From the NCBI RefSeq assembly GCF_018129965.1, contig NZ_JAFCKW010000009.1, positions 62,001 through 126,000 of the forward strand: a DNA stretch of 64,000 nucleotides, in the 5' to 3' direction. This document shows, in pieces, positions 24,367-33,360 of this stretch (its first letter is position 1; each line of letters begins with the position of its first letter). This DNA is from Bradyrhizobium diazoefficiens (GTDB lineage Bacteria > Pseudomonadota > Alphaproteobacteria > Rhizobiales > Xanthobacteraceae). The translations under genes were made by a program, and so were the position numbers. The notes below the pieces were generated by a model, which was not told where the DNA came from, ran no database searches, and was given only the letters and a program-made list of their open reading frames with translations.

Positions 24367-26633
24367 AGGGCTTTCCGCGCAGAAAATTCAACGATCTGAC
24401 CATAACTTAGTCCGCCGTCATTCATCGGTATGCGTTCATGCAGGAGAACCGTGAAGCCGTGCCTGCTCAGAGCGGCCGCCGCGTCCTCGGTCAGTAGCTT
24501 GTTCTGGAAGACGCCGCCCGTCAGTCCGATGATATTGGTGCGATTGGCCGCACCATGATGCAGGGCCTCGCGAACCAGGGTTGCTGACAACGCACCATGG
24601 AAGCGTCCGAGCCGCTCGCCAACCGACAACGACGCATCCACGAGTATTGGAACCAGCGGAGTCCAGTCGATCCTTCGGATGGTGCCCTCGGGGCGAACCG
24701 GGAGAGCGGGCTCTAGGCTGATTTCACCTGACGCGCTCTCAACAAGCGCCGGCGCCTGGCCGTCGTAACTGCCGCGCTCGATGAGGCCCACCATCGCAGC
24801 CGCGGCATCGAACAGCCGCCCGACCGAACTTGACATCATGCCGGCACCGGCAGCCCATGCGCGGCCATAGGCTGCTGCACCTGTATGGACGCATTCCCAG
24901 TGATGATGCGCCTCCAGCGCCAGCGTGTACGCACTGCGCCACGGCTCGAGTGCGACGCGGTCGCCGCCGATCAATCGAAACGGACGCAGGCTGCCGACCC
25001 TCTGCCAATGTCCTGGCGAACCATAGAACGTCTCGCCACCCCACAAAGTGCCGTCAGAGCCAAGCCCAAGGCCGTCCCAGGTGAACACCAGCATCTTCTC
25101 GACACAACCACATTCGCCGGCCAGTGCAGATGCATGAGCCGTATGGTGCTGGATCCCGATTGCGGGCACTTCTTGCCGCAAGGCCCACCGCGTGGACGTG
25201 AAATCTGGATGGGCGTCGTGGAGGATGCATGTTGCATCCGTCGCATAGAGTCTTTGAAGGTCGTTGGCAACTTGCTCCAACGTTGTCTGTGAGCGCAAGG
25301 ATCCCATGTCCCCGATGTGTGGAGACACGACGACCCGGTCGCCTAGCCCGAGCGCCACCGTGGCCTTGAGTTGCCCTCCGCAGGCGAGCACGGCGTCAGC
25401 CGCCGCATAGGAGTTGTGCAGGGTGACGGGTGCCGAGCCGCGGCCAAGCCTGATCGATCTGGCCCGCCCGCCTATCACCCGCCAGACCGGATCGTCGGCA
25501 GGGCGCTGGATGGGGCGATCATGGTGCAGGAAGGCGTCGCAGCAGCGGGCGAGCCGCTCCTCGGCCTCGTCCGGATCGGTGATCACGGGCTCGCCACTGA
25601 TGTTGCCGCTCGTTGCGACCAGCACACCATCAAATTCGCTCAGGATCAGGTGGTGCAAAGGGCTATAGGGGAACATCAAGCCGACCTCGCCAAGTCCGGG
25701 CGCAACGGCGGCCGCGATCGGCGCGTCCGCGCGCCGCCGCACCAGCACGATTGGCCGAACGGGGTCGCAAAGGGCCGCTTCTTCGATTTCATCAAGATCA
25801 GCGATCGTTCTGGCAAATCGATGCCGGTCGTTGCCGCCCGGCACCATCACGGCAAGCGGCTTGTCAGGCCGTCCCTTCCTGTTGCGAAGCCTGAGCACCG
25901 CGGTCTGATTCGTCGCATCGCACATCAGGTGGTACCCCCCGATACCGCGAACGGCCACCGTCAGGCCGTAGCGCAAGGCCTCGACAGAGGCGGCAAGCGC
26001 TTGTTCGCTGCCAGAGATCTCCTCGCCATTCGCCTTCCTGAATACCAATTTCGGGCCGCATTCGGGACATGCCAAAGGCTGCGCGTGAAACCGCCGGTCC
26101 TGCTGGTTCTCAAACTCGTGCAGGCAGTTTCGGCACAGTTCGAAGCCCGCCATCGAGGTGTTGGGGCGGTCGTAGGGCAGGGCGGTGATAATGGTGTATC
26201 GCGGGCCGCATTGGGTGCAATTGGTGAAAGGATAGCGATACCTGCGCTCTGACGGATCATCTATCTCGACGAGACAGTCGTCGCAGAGGAACAAATCGGG
26301 CGGTAGCTCCGCATCGCGAGTCGAACCAGCTTTGCTTTCGAGGATCGAAAATTCGCAACAATCGGCTCGTGGCCGCAGGCTAACCGACCTAATCATCGGC
26401 CGCGCCAGCGGTGGCGTTTGCGCGATCAGGCCGGCCGCAAAGCGGTCGAGCGCGTCAGGCTCGCCGCTGGCAAGCACGGACACATGGCTTGCCTCGTTCT
26501 TCACCCAGCCCACAATTTGGTGAGCGTCCGCGAGACGCTTCACGAACGGTCGAAACCCAACGCCCTGGACACGACCGACGATTTCGAACAGCCGTGTCTC
26601 GCTCCGCGTTTCGATGGTTTCATTCCTGTTCAT
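24363..26633 (-). CDS. hypF: Carbamoyltransferase HypF
   Basis: 756 residues. It makes carbamoyl-adenylate from carbamoyl phosphate and transfers the carbamoyl group to HypE. Domains in order: acylphosphatase (VGRVQGVGFRPFVKRLAD, near 15-35), two zinc fingers (CDDCLVEI...CTQCGPRY and CRNCLHEF...CPECGPKL), YrdC-like domain (GIGGYHLMCDATN) and Kae1-like domain with the HHTAHASAL metal site. The ATG at 26633 overlaps the upstream protease stop (ATGA) and fits the family N-terminus; a longer open frame is not needed. Confidence 0.96.
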   Translation of the reverse strand: MNRNETIETRSETRLFEIVGRVQGVGFRPFVKRLADAHQIVGWVKNEASHVSVLASGEPDALDRFAAGLIAQTPPLARPMIRSVSLRPRADCCEFSILESKAGSTRDAELPPDLFLCDDCLVEIDDPSERRYRYPFTNCTQCGPRYTIITALPYDRPNTSMAGFELCRNCLHEFENQQDRRFHAQPLACPECGPKLVFRKANGEEISGSEQALAASVEALRYGLTVAVRGIGGYHLMCDATNQTAVLRLRNRKGRPDKPLAVMVPGGNDRHRFARTIADLDEIEEAALCDPVRPIVLVRRRADAPIAAAVAPGLGEVGLMFPYSPLHHLILSEFDGVLVATSGNISGEPVITDPDEAEERLARCCDAFLHHDRPIQRPADDPVWRVIGGRARSIRLGRGSAPVTLHNSYAAADAVLACGGQLKATVALGLGDRVVVSPHIGDMGSLRSQTTLEQVANDLQRLYATDATCILHDAHPDFTSTRWALRQEVPAIGIQHHTAHASALAGECGCVEKMLVFTWDGLGLGSDGTLWGGETFYGSPGHWQRVGSLRPFRLIGGDRVALEPWRSAYTLALEAHHHWECVHTGAAAYGRAWAAGAGMMSSSVGRLFDAAAAMVGLIERGSYDGQAPALVESASGEISLEPALPVRPEGTIRRIDWTPLVPILVDASLSVGERLGRFHGALSATLVREALHHGAANRTNIIGLTGGVFQNKLLTEDAAAALSRHGFTVLLHERIPMNDGGLSYGQIVEFSARKAL

Positions 26634-27145
26634 CTGAGCGCCGAGAGCTGATCGGCGCAGATCCATTTGCGAGTCAAGCGCAGCACCAATCCGGCGGCCA
26701 ACGGCACCGCTGTCGCGACTCGGTCGCTCAGGCCTTCGCCCCAATCGATGCCTTGAGGATGAATACCGATCAGCGCGCGACGGCGCGGCAGAAGGTCCTC
26801 CATCCGAGCCATATCGAACAGTTCCCTTAGCCCGATCTCGTGCGCGGTATGCTTCGAGGTGCCGAGGAACGTGTCGAGCTCGTCACCGACCAGGCAACGA
26901 ACCGCCCCGGCCTCATCTCCGATCATCGCAGCATCGATGACGATGAGACTACTGGCGGTTTCAATGATCGGCAGCAGATTGAAACTCAGCGTACCGCCGT
27001 CGATGATCGCCAGCTTTGCGCTCGGTTCCGGACCGTCGCGCAGGTACCGGATCACATGAACGCCTACCCCCTCATCACCGAGGAGCACGTTACCGATGCC
27101 CAAGACAGTGACTGCTGGACCAGCGGCATGCGGTGCGGAGGACAT
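26630..27145 (-). CDS. hupD: Hydrogenase maturation protease (HyaD/HupD type)
   Basis: 171 residues. Endopeptidase that clips the C-terminal tail of the large subunit after Ni insertion. The N-terminal VTVLGIGNVLLGDEGVGVHV carries the Ni-sensing Glu. LAIIDGGTLSFNLLPI and LIVIDAAMIGDEAG carry the second acidic ligand, and TAHEIGLRELFDMA a His ligand. It lies between hypD (six-base gap) and hypF (four-base overlap). Its target is HupL, which has a 15-residue tail after the last conserved His. Confidence 0.93.
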   Translation of the reverse strand: MSSAPHAAGPAVTVLGIGNVLLGDEGVGVHVIRYLRDGPEPSAKLAIIDGGTLSFNLLPIIETASSLIVIDAAMIGDEAGAVRCLVGDELDTFLGTSKHTAHEIGLRELFDMARMEDLLPRRRALIGIHPQGIDWGEGLSDRVATAVPLAAGLVLRLTRKWICADQLSALR

Positions 27146-27151
27146 CGGCGC

Positions 27152-28285
27152 TCACCTTGCTGCGCGGACCGCGCTGCCGCCACCAAAGGCATGGCGGCCG
27201 CTGCGGTAGCCGGCAGTCCACCACACATGGCAGGCCCCTTCGTCCGACACCATGCAAGGACCGATCGGCGATTCGGGCGTGCAGCCAGACCCGTACAATC
27301 GGCAATCGGTTGGCAGGACTCTGCCGAGAATGACCCGCGCGCAGTCGCAACCTGGGGGCATTTCGCCGCGACGAGGGCGTTCTATTGCTTCGTCCAACGG
27401 AAAGTCTATCCTTGCATCGTGGCCGGCATATTCGGGCCGGAGGCGGAAACCGGATCGGGGGATGACGCCGATGCCGCGCCAAGCGGCGTCCGTCACCTCC
27501 AGGGTTTCGTCAAGATACCGGCGTGCGACGGCATTGCCGCCGGGGCTGACGGTTTTGGGATAGCAGTTGTCTAGAAAATACCGGCGTTCGAGCAGCTGCC
27601 GAAGCGTCGAATAGGTGGCTGCCAGCAAGGCGTCAGCCGTGAAGCCCGCGATCGCGGCGGGCATGTGGTGATCGCGAACCACGAACTCCCATTCCTCAGG
27701 GCCCATGACGGTTGCGACGTGCCCCGGCGCGATCAAACCGTCAAATCCCGGCTCTTCGGACTGAAGGAGCATGGCGACCGCTGGCCATGTCAGCCGCCCG
27801 GAAATCAGGAGCTTAAGATTCGGAGGAAGGCCCATCGCGATCAGCGCAGCGACGGGAGCAAGCGTGGTTTCAAAGCCGGCGACGAAGAAAACCACCGTCT
27901 TGCGCGGGTTCTCCCTGGCAATAACGGCAGCTTCGCTCGGACTCGCGATGGGGCGAACATCCGCGCCGAGCGCGATTGCCTGCTCAAGCGAGCGCGGCTG
28001 GCCTTTCGGTCCATTGACGGGGACGCGCAGCATATCGCCGAACGCAACCAGGATGACGGACTTTGTCAGCGACAGTTGGATAGCATGGAAGACATCCTCT
28101 TCCGGGCAGACGCAAACCGGGCATCCTGGGCCCGGAATCAGCTGCACCGCGGGCGGAAGCAGGCCTCTGATGCCTGAGGTCGCAATCGTCCGCTCGTGGC
28201 CACCGCAGACGTTGAGGATCCGAACCGGCGAATCGAGCGGGAGGTCCCTGATCCGGTCCAGCCAAATGCGAGCAGGCGAGCTCAT
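27152..28285 (-). CDS. hypD: Hydrogenase maturation protein HypD
   Basis: 377 residues, iron-sulfur scaffold that with HypC assembles the Fe(CN)2CO unit. Conserved blocks are RILNVCGGHERTIATSG, LIPGPGCPVCVCPEED, FVAGFETTLAPVAA, APGHVATVMG and the C-terminal cysteine group GCDCARVILGRVLPTDC. The ATG at 28285 overlaps the hypB stop as TGATG; a TTG one codon upstream is less likely. The product ends with a non-conserved Gly/Ala-rich tail. Confidence 0.96.
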   Translation of the reverse strand: MSSPARIWLDRIRDLPLDSPVRILNVCGGHERTIATSGIRGLLPPAVQLIPGPGCPVCVCPEEDVFHAIQLSLTKSVILVAFGDMLRVPVNGPKGQPRSLEQAIALGADVRPIASPSEAAVIARENPRKTVVFFVAGFETTLAPVAALIAMGLPPNLKLLISGRLTWPAVAMLLQSEEPGFDGLIAPGHVATVMGPEEWEFVVRDHHMPAAIAGFTADALLAATYSTLRQLLERRYFLDNCYPKTVSPGGNAVARRYLDETLEVTDAAWRGIGVIPRSGFRLRPEYAGHDARIDFPLDEAIERPRRGEMPPGCDCARVILGRVLPTDCRLYGSGCTPESPIGPCMVSDEGACHVWWTAGYRSGRHAFGGGSAVRAAR

Positions 28286-29091
28286 CAAGCCTCTCCTGCT
28301 TCAACCGGAGTGGTTGCGTTGAGGAATGGGCCGGCGCGATGATCGGCAAGGCGCTGGCGGAGCCACGCCAGCCATTCGCCCACGTCGGCCGACTTGGCAA
28401 CCGACGTTCTCAGAAGCGGACCGTCGTAACCTGATGCCTTGAGCGTTGCTGCTGCTCGATCCACCTGAAAGTCGTCCAGGTACGGCAAAAGATCCGATTT
28501 CGTGAGCATCACGAGATCGCTCTTGCGGAAGATGATCGGATATTTGGCCGGCTTGTCGTCACCTTCCGTGGCCGACAAGAGGGTAACATTGCAGTGCACT
28601 CCAAGATCGAATGAAGCGGGGCATACCAGATTGCCCACATTCTCAATGAACAAAACGTCGACGCCGTTCAGATCGAGCTCATGGAGCGCATGATGCACCA
28701 TGGTCGCATCGAGGTGACAGGCGCCGCCGGTCGTAATCTGGAGGGCGGGGACTCCCTTTGCTCGGATTCGGGCGGCATCGTTCTCGGTTTCGAGGTCGCC
28801 CTCGATGACAGCGAAACCGAGCTCGGAGCCGAGGGCATCAATTGTTGCTTCGAGAAGCGAGGTTTTGCCGGATCCGGGGGAGGACATCAAATTGATTGCA
28901 AGCAGACCGCTCTCATCGAAATGCTGCCGGTTGTGGCTGGCGATCCGATCGTTGGCGGCGAGAATATTGCGGATCACGCCTTCCTCCTGGGCAAGCCCGC
29001 GTACCGACACAATTGTGCTATGTTCCGAAGCCCTGTGTGGAAGATGAAGCCGGTGCTTGTTGTTGGCGGCGCAGCCGCAATGGCTACACAT
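28285..29091 (-). CDS. hypB: Hydrogenase nickel incorporation GTPase HypB
   Basis: 268 residues. N-terminal MCSHCGC metal motif; P-loop SSPGSGKTS near residues 70-78; Switch/dimer Zn-Ni site GGACHLDATMVHHAL with Cys and paired His; NLVCPASFDLG and KSDLLPYL (guanine specificity variant of NKxD). It inserts Ni together with HypA. The histidine-rich stretch that stores nickel in many rhizobial HypB proteins is absent: only a short HRLHLPHR follows the CxxCxC motif. The start overlaps the hypA stop by eight bases. Confidence 0.96.
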   Translation of the reverse strand: MCSHCGCAANNKHRLHLPHRASEHSTIVSVRGLAQEEGVIRNILAANDRIASHNRQHFDESGLLAINLMSSPGSGKTSLLEATIDALGSELGFAVIEGDLETENDAARIRAKGVPALQITTGGACHLDATMVHHALHELDLNGVDVLFIENVGNLVCPASFDLGVHCNVTLLSATEGDDKPAKYPIIFRKSDLVMLTKSDLLPYLDDFQVDRAAATLKASGYDGPLLRTSVAKSADVGEWLAWLRQRLADHRAGPFLNATTPVEAGEA

Positions 29092-29509
29092 GCGGGGCCT
29101 CCTCCTCCGTGTTCAGGTTCGCCGATCCGCCGGCTACTGGTGGATCTGAGATGCCCGGGACGTCGGGTGCGGAAAATTCGACCGCCGCGATCGACAGTTC
29201 GTCGCCGCCGATGACCTTTACCCGAAATGAACCGCAGAACGCGCAAAGCAAGCGATTGGGACGTGTTACGTTTTCCAGGCCGCACTCCGTGCATTTGACG
29301 CGTGGATCGCAGCGCGCGATCGTGAGATGCGCATGTTCCGCTTTCGTGCCCGAGCGCGCGACCTCGAATGCGCGAAGAAGCAGGCCTGGGTCCGTACCCG
29401 AGAGCTCACCGACGCGGATTGCGATATGCGCAATGCTGTCCTCGCCCGCCTCCTGCGCGAGGCGCTCGACTTCGGAAATCAGAGCCCAGCAAACCGAAAG
29501 CTCATGCAT
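29084..29509 (-). CDS. hypA: Hydrogenase nickel metallochaperone HypA
   Basis: 141 residues, longer than the usual 113-118 because of a C-terminal extension after the Zn domain. MHELSVCWALISEVERLA has the N-terminal Met-His-Glu nickel site. CTECG and CAFCG form the zinc ribbon, followed by VKVIGGDELSIAAVEF. The ATG at 29509 lies inside the end of hypC (eight-base overlap), and longer upstream frames are rejected. It partners HypB in nickel delivery. Confidence 0.94.
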   Translation of the reverse strand: MHELSVCWALISEVERLAQEAGEDSIAHIAIRVGELSGTDPGLLLRAFEVARSGTKAEHAHLTIARCDPRVKCTECGLENVTRPNRLLCAFCGSFRVKVIGGDELSIAAVEFSAPDVPGISDPPVAGGSANLNTEEEAPHV

Positions 29510-29744
29510 GCGAGTCGTTGTCCCCTGCGGCAAGCATGGCGTCGAAGATTTCCCAGGTGGACTCGGCCTCCCGCTCGTCGATGAGCTGGATCGCATAGCC
29601 CAGGTGAACCAGGACGTGGTCACCGACCGAGACGTCCTGGTCCTGCAGCAGGAATAGGTTCACCTCGCGCGAGACGCCCTTGATGGAGCATTGCGCGAGG
29701 AATCCTTCGATTCTATCCACCCGCATGGGGATGGCGAGGCACAT
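29502..29744 (-). CDS. hypC: Hydrogenase maturation chaperone HypC (HupF-like)
   Basis: 80 residues. Starts with MCLAIPMRV, the HypC signature whose Cys2 binds the iron unit with HypD. The more usual Gly after Pro is Met here. GVSREVNLFLLQDQDVSVGDHVLVHLGYAIQ is the beta-barrel core. It lies between the cytochrome subunit and hypA. With only one hypC-type gene present, this copy probably serves both the HypD complex and the large subunit. Confidence 0.92.
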   Translation of the reverse strand: MCLAIPMRVDRIEGFLAQCSIKGVSREVNLFLLQDQDVSVGDHVLVHLGYAIQLIDEREAESTWEIFDAMLAAGDNDSHA

Positions 29745-29760
29745 GATAGTCTCCGACGAT

Positions 29761-30609
29761 CTACGGCGGCATCGCGACCAGGATCGGTCTGAGCCCCTCG
29801 ACAAGCCTCTGGCGCTGTTGATCCGACAGGCTCGCACTGAGGCGCGCAAGAGCCAGCCCAAGACCACGCATGCTCGCCACGTGTTTGGATGATTGCAGTT
29901 CATGGACCTTGAGTAACGTCACCGGATCCTTGGTGGCAGCTTCGGCAGCATCGGAGGGACGCTGCAGCGCGCGTGCGGCTGCGTCGAGGAGGTCGAGCCA
30001 CGCCGGCTCCTGGGCCGTCGTTATTCCGACCGCATCATGCAAGGCTGCCATCTTGCCAGCCAGTTCGTCGTCTGACAGCGCCGGCGGCGCGGCCGTGTTC
30101 GTTTGGCGTTCGGAGGGCGGGACACTGGCTTGCCTGCCCTCCGGCACTGGGACCGAAGATTGATTTGCGCCCGGCGGCATACCCATTGGGCTTGTCGAGC
30201 TCTCAGCGTTCTCTGCCGTTGTGCTCTTGGGTCCAGAGGGTAGCTTTTCACCGGGCACGCGCGCTGTTTGGGTGGTGTCGGCTCCCCCTGGGCAGAAGAA
30301 GCTGAAATCGCCGGTTGTTCGTCCCCTGATGAACTCGTTCCAGTTCGGTTCGATCCGATGTTCCGGAGACGTGTCGAACGTGCCGAGATGGTGGCACATC
30401 GCGCAATGCGGCTGGTGCGCTCGAACCCGCAAGCGCCCCCGCTCGATGCAATAGTTATCGATCAAGTCGCCATAGCCGTCGCCCGGGCGGGCGAGGGCGG
30501 GCGAGCTTTGGCAACCAAGAAGGACAAGGGCGAATATAGCAACTTGCGAGGAGACTCTCAGATCGCGCTGGCTGTCCGCGCTCCCTATGCGCTTGAAGTA
30601 TTGCCTCAT
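29761..30609 (-). CDS. Lipidated mono-haem cytochrome c in the hydrogenase operon
   Basis: 282 residues. An N-terminal signal segment (VAIFALVLLGC) contains a lipobox LLGC at C33, so the mature protein may be lipid-anchored; an alternative signal peptidase I site is near ALA-RP. A single haem motif CAMCH lies at residues 69-73. A low-complexity Ser/Pro/Thr stretch covers about 115-175, and the C-terminal 100 residues are helical with LSDDELAGKM and LSDQQRQRLV, Spy-like. Its start overlaps the hupL stop by four bases, exactly where hupC (cytochrome b) usually lies. I infer it is the electron acceptor and perhaps membrane tether of the HupSL dimer. I do not recognise a named family. Confidence 0.8.
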   Translation of the reverse strand: MRQYFKRIGSADSQRDLRVSSQVAIFALVLLGCQSSPALARPGDGYGDLIDNYCIERGRLRVRAHQPHCAMCHHLGTFDTSPEHRIEPNWNEFIRGRTTGDFSFFCPGGADTTQTARVPGEKLPSGPKSTTAENAESSTSPMGMPPGANQSSVPVPEGRQASVPPSERQTNTAAPPALSDDELAGKMAALHDAVGITTAQEPAWLDLLDAAARALQRPSDAAEAATKDPVTLLKVHELQSSKHVASMRGLGLALARLSASLSDQQRQRLVEGLRPILVAMPP

Positions 30610-32399
30610 AGCACCCTCACGCGGACCAGTTCTTCACCCTTGGGATCAACGACATGAACGGCGCACGCCAGACACGGATCGAAACTGTGAATCGTGCGCA
30701 AGATCTCCAAGGGACGGGAGGGATCCTGCAACTTGTGCCCGCGTAACGCCGCCTCGTAGGGCCCCTCTCGCCCTGCTGCGTCGCGGGGGCCGGCATTCCA
30801 AGTGCTGGGGACGACCGCTTGATAGTTGCCGATCCGTCCCTCCTCGATCGTGAGCCAGTGAGCCAGTGCGCCGCGAGGCGCTTCCATCATGCCCACGCCG
30901 CGGGTTTTCTTCGGCCAGGTCGTGGGATCGAACAGCACATCATCGAAGGTGCGAAGATCGCCACGCGCGATGTTGGCCATCAGCGCATCGTACATGCCCG
31001 GCATCATGTCGGCGATCAATTTGGTCTCGATGGTGCGGGCAGCGACGCGGCCGAGCGTAGAGAACAGGGCGGAGATCGGAAGTCCCAACCGTCCGAGGCT
31101 GTGGTCGACGAGTCCTCGCGTCCGCACCTCTCCGCTTGCATAGAGAATTAGAACACGCGCAAGCGGCCCGACTTCGACCGGCAGACCCTTCCATCGCGGC
31201 GACTTGATCCATGAATAGGACTGGTCAACATCGAGCTGCTCGTAAGGCGGCTTCGGTCCCGTATAATCGAGCTTCGTCTCGCCGTCGTAGGGGTGCAAAC
31301 CGACTTGCTTGCCTGCCGAATAGCTGTACCAGGAATGAGCGACGAACTCCTGAATTTCCGTCGGGTCCTCGAAATTGACCGGATGTACCTTCGCAAGATC
31401 CCTGTTGATGATGACGCCTGGTGGAAACTGCAAGGTGTTTCGCTCGGCGGCACCTACTCCTGTCGGAAATTCGCCGTAGGACAGGAAGTTTCCGACGCCT
31501 TCGCCCCGCGTGGCCCAGTCCTTGTAGAATCCGGCGATCGCAAGCGTGTCGGGCAAATAGACCTGATCGACGAACTGTCGCATCTTGTCGATGACTTCTC
31601 CGACGAGGCGCAAATTGTCTCCGTTGACCGCGGTTGCGTGTGAGGTTGCGGAGATCGCACACGGCACCCCACCAACGACGAAGTTGGGATGCGGGTTTTT
31701 CCCGCCGAAAATGGCGTGAATCTTGACCACGTCGCGCTGCCAAGCCAAGGCCTCCAAATAATGCGCAATTGCGAGCAGATTCACCTCTGGTGGAAGCTTG
31801 TACTCCGGGTGCCCCCAGTACCCGTTCGCAAAGATTCCAAGCTGACCGCTCTCCACGAAACCCTTCAGCCTTTGCTGGACAGCGCCGAAATATGCCGGAG
31901 AATTGTTCGGCCAAGGGCTCAAGCTCACCTGCAGCTTTGAAGTCGCGGCCGGGTCTGCCTTGAGTGCGGAAACCACATCGACCCAATCGAGCGCATGCAG
32001 ATGGTAGAAATGCATGACGTGGTCATGCACATATTGAGCGGCAATCATCAGATTGCGGATGTGCTGCGCATTCTCTGGGATCACATAGCCGAGTGCGTAT
32101 TCGACAGCCCGGATCGAGGCGATGCTGTGGACGACCGTGCAGACGCCGCAGAAACGCTGAGTAAACGCCCACGCATCCCTGGGATCACGCCCCTTCAGGA
32201 TCAATTCGATGCCGCGCACCATCGTGCCCGAGCTGGATGCACGGGTGATCACGCCCTGAGCATCCGTCTCCGCTTCGATCCGAAGGTGCCCCTCGATTCG
32301 CGTAACGGGATCGACGACGATCCGCCGAGGCTGCGAGGCGGGCGCATTCTTGGCCGCAGCCGTGGGCTTTTCGCCTGCCTTCTTAGAAGAGTTTGCCAT
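30606..32399 (-). CDS. hupL: [NiFe]-hydrogenase large subunit
   Basis: 597 residues. Binds the NiFe(CN)2CO centre that splits H2. The N-terminal 24 residues are a Lys/Ala-rich extension before RRIVVDPVTRIEGHLRIE. L1 motif RFCGVC supplies C84 and C87. L2 motif DPCLACAVH supplies C576 and C579, followed by a 15-residue tail (VVDPKGEELVRVRVL) expected to be removed by the HupD-type protease. HAIFGGKNPHPNFVVGG is the family's central block. It overlaps hupS by 17 bases and the cytochrome gene by four. The Tat export signal is on the partner HupS. Confidence 0.97.
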   Translation of the reverse strand: MANSSKKAGEKPTAAAKNAPASQPRRIVVDPVTRIEGHLRIEAETDAQGVITRASSSGTMVRGIELILKGRDPRDAWAFTQRFCGVCTVVHSIASIRAVEYALGYVIPENAQHIRNLMIAAQYVHDHVMHFYHLHALDWVDVVSALKADPAATSKLQVSLSPWPNNSPAYFGAVQQRLKGFVESGQLGIFANGYWGHPEYKLPPEVNLLAIAHYLEALAWQRDVVKIHAIFGGKNPHPNFVVGGVPCAISATSHATAVNGDNLRLVGEVIDKMRQFVDQVYLPDTLAIAGFYKDWATRGEGVGNFLSYGEFPTGVGAAERNTLQFPPGVIINRDLAKVHPVNFEDPTEIQEFVAHSWYSYSAGKQVGLHPYDGETKLDYTGPKPPYEQLDVDQSYSWIKSPRWKGLPVEVGPLARVLILYASGEVRTRGLVDHSLGRLGLPISALFSTLGRVAARTIETKLIADMMPGMYDALMANIARGDLRTFDDVLFDPTTWPKKTRGVGMMEAPRGALAHWLTIEEGRIGNYQAVVPSTWNAGPRDAAGREGPYEAALRGHKLQDPSRPLEILRTIHSFDPCLACAVHVVDPKGEELVRVRVL

Positions 32400-33360
32400 A
32401 GAAGCCGCCCTCGCGATCCCAGAATTTCGGTTGGGCGCAGCCGAGGCAGCCGTGACCCGAGAACATCGGGAAGCTGGTCTTCTGGTTCCACTTCACCGTT
32501 GTGCATGCGTTGAACGTCGTAGGTCCCTTGCAACCAAGATCCTTGAGGCAATACCCCTTTTGTGCGCCCTCATCGTCAAAGCTTTTGGCGAACAGTCCCT
32601 GATTGAAGAAGGGCAGTCTCGGGCAATCGTCATGAACGGTCCGCCCGAAAAACGGAATGGGGCGTCCCAGATTGTCGAGATCAGGCGGTTTCCCATAAGT
32701 GAGAAAATACACCACAACACCGGTCATCACCTCCGGGACCGGCGGACAACCCGGAACGTTGATGATGGGGGCCGCGACGTCCTTGTTGTCGATGAGCTCG
32801 CGCAGGGCATCGTGAACTCCGCCCGCTCCGGTCGGGTTGGGCGAGGCTGCAGGGATCCCCCCATAAGCGGCGCAAGTGCCGACCGCAATGATGAGCGCCG
32901 CTCCTTTTGCTGCACCGCGCACGAGATCGCGTCCGCTCTTTCCACCGGTTGTGGAGTAATATCCATCCCGATCAAGCGGAATTCCGCCGTCAATCACAAG
33001 CACGTATTTGCCGAAGTTTTGCTCAATCGCCCTGTCGCGCGCCTGTTCGGCGGCGGTTCCAGCGGCCGCCTGCAGCACATGATGATAGTCGAGGGAAAAC
33101 TGATCGAACATCAGGCTTTCGAGCGTCGGCTCGAACGAGCGTAGAATCGACTCGCTGCAGCCGGTGCATTCCTGGACGGACAGCCAGATGACGCTGGGGC
33201 GAGGCTTGGTCGCAAGCGCTTGTGCGATCGCCTGGCTTGCGCTCGGCGGCAGGGCAAGAATCGAAGCCGTATAGGCGCACCAGTTCAAAAAATCGCGCCG
33301 CGACACGCCTTGACGGCGAAGATGGTCCAGCAGCGTTGGGTGGTTGTCCCGTTCTTCCAT
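32383..33360 (-). CDS. hupS: [NiFe]-hydrogenase small subunit, Tat-exported, without C-terminal anchor
   Basis: 325 residues carrying three iron-sulfur clusters. Tat signal: SRRDFLNW (RR at 21-22) with hydrophobic core and a cleavage region near ASQAIA. Proximal cluster: ECTGCSES (C65, C68), GTCAAYGG and VPGCPPVPE. Distal: VHDDCPRL, GYCLKDLGC. Medial: FNACTTVKWN, GHGCLGC. The positions that are extra cysteines in oxygen-tolerant enzymes (CTCC-type, GSCATWGC-type) are Gly here, so a standard 4Cys proximal cluster is expected. The protein stops at KFWDREGGFYGKLF without the transmembrane helix common in HupS/HyaA. It is the first gene of the hup-hyp operon. Confidence 0.97.
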   Translation of the reverse strand: MEERDNHPTLLDHLRRQGVSRRDFLNWCAYTASILALPPSASQAIAQALATKPRPSVIWLSVQECTGCSESILRSFEPTLESLMFDQFSLDYHHVLQAAAGTAAEQARDRAIEQNFGKYVLVIDGGIPLDRDGYYSTTGGKSGRDLVRGAAKGAALIIAVGTCAAYGGIPAASPNPTGAGGVHDALRELIDNKDVAAPIINVPGCPPVPEVMTGVVVYFLTYGKPPDLDNLGRPIPFFGRTVHDDCPRLPFFNQGLFAKSFDDEGAQKGYCLKDLGCKGPTTFNACTTVKWNQKTSFPMFSGHGCLGCAQPKFWDREGGFYGKLF

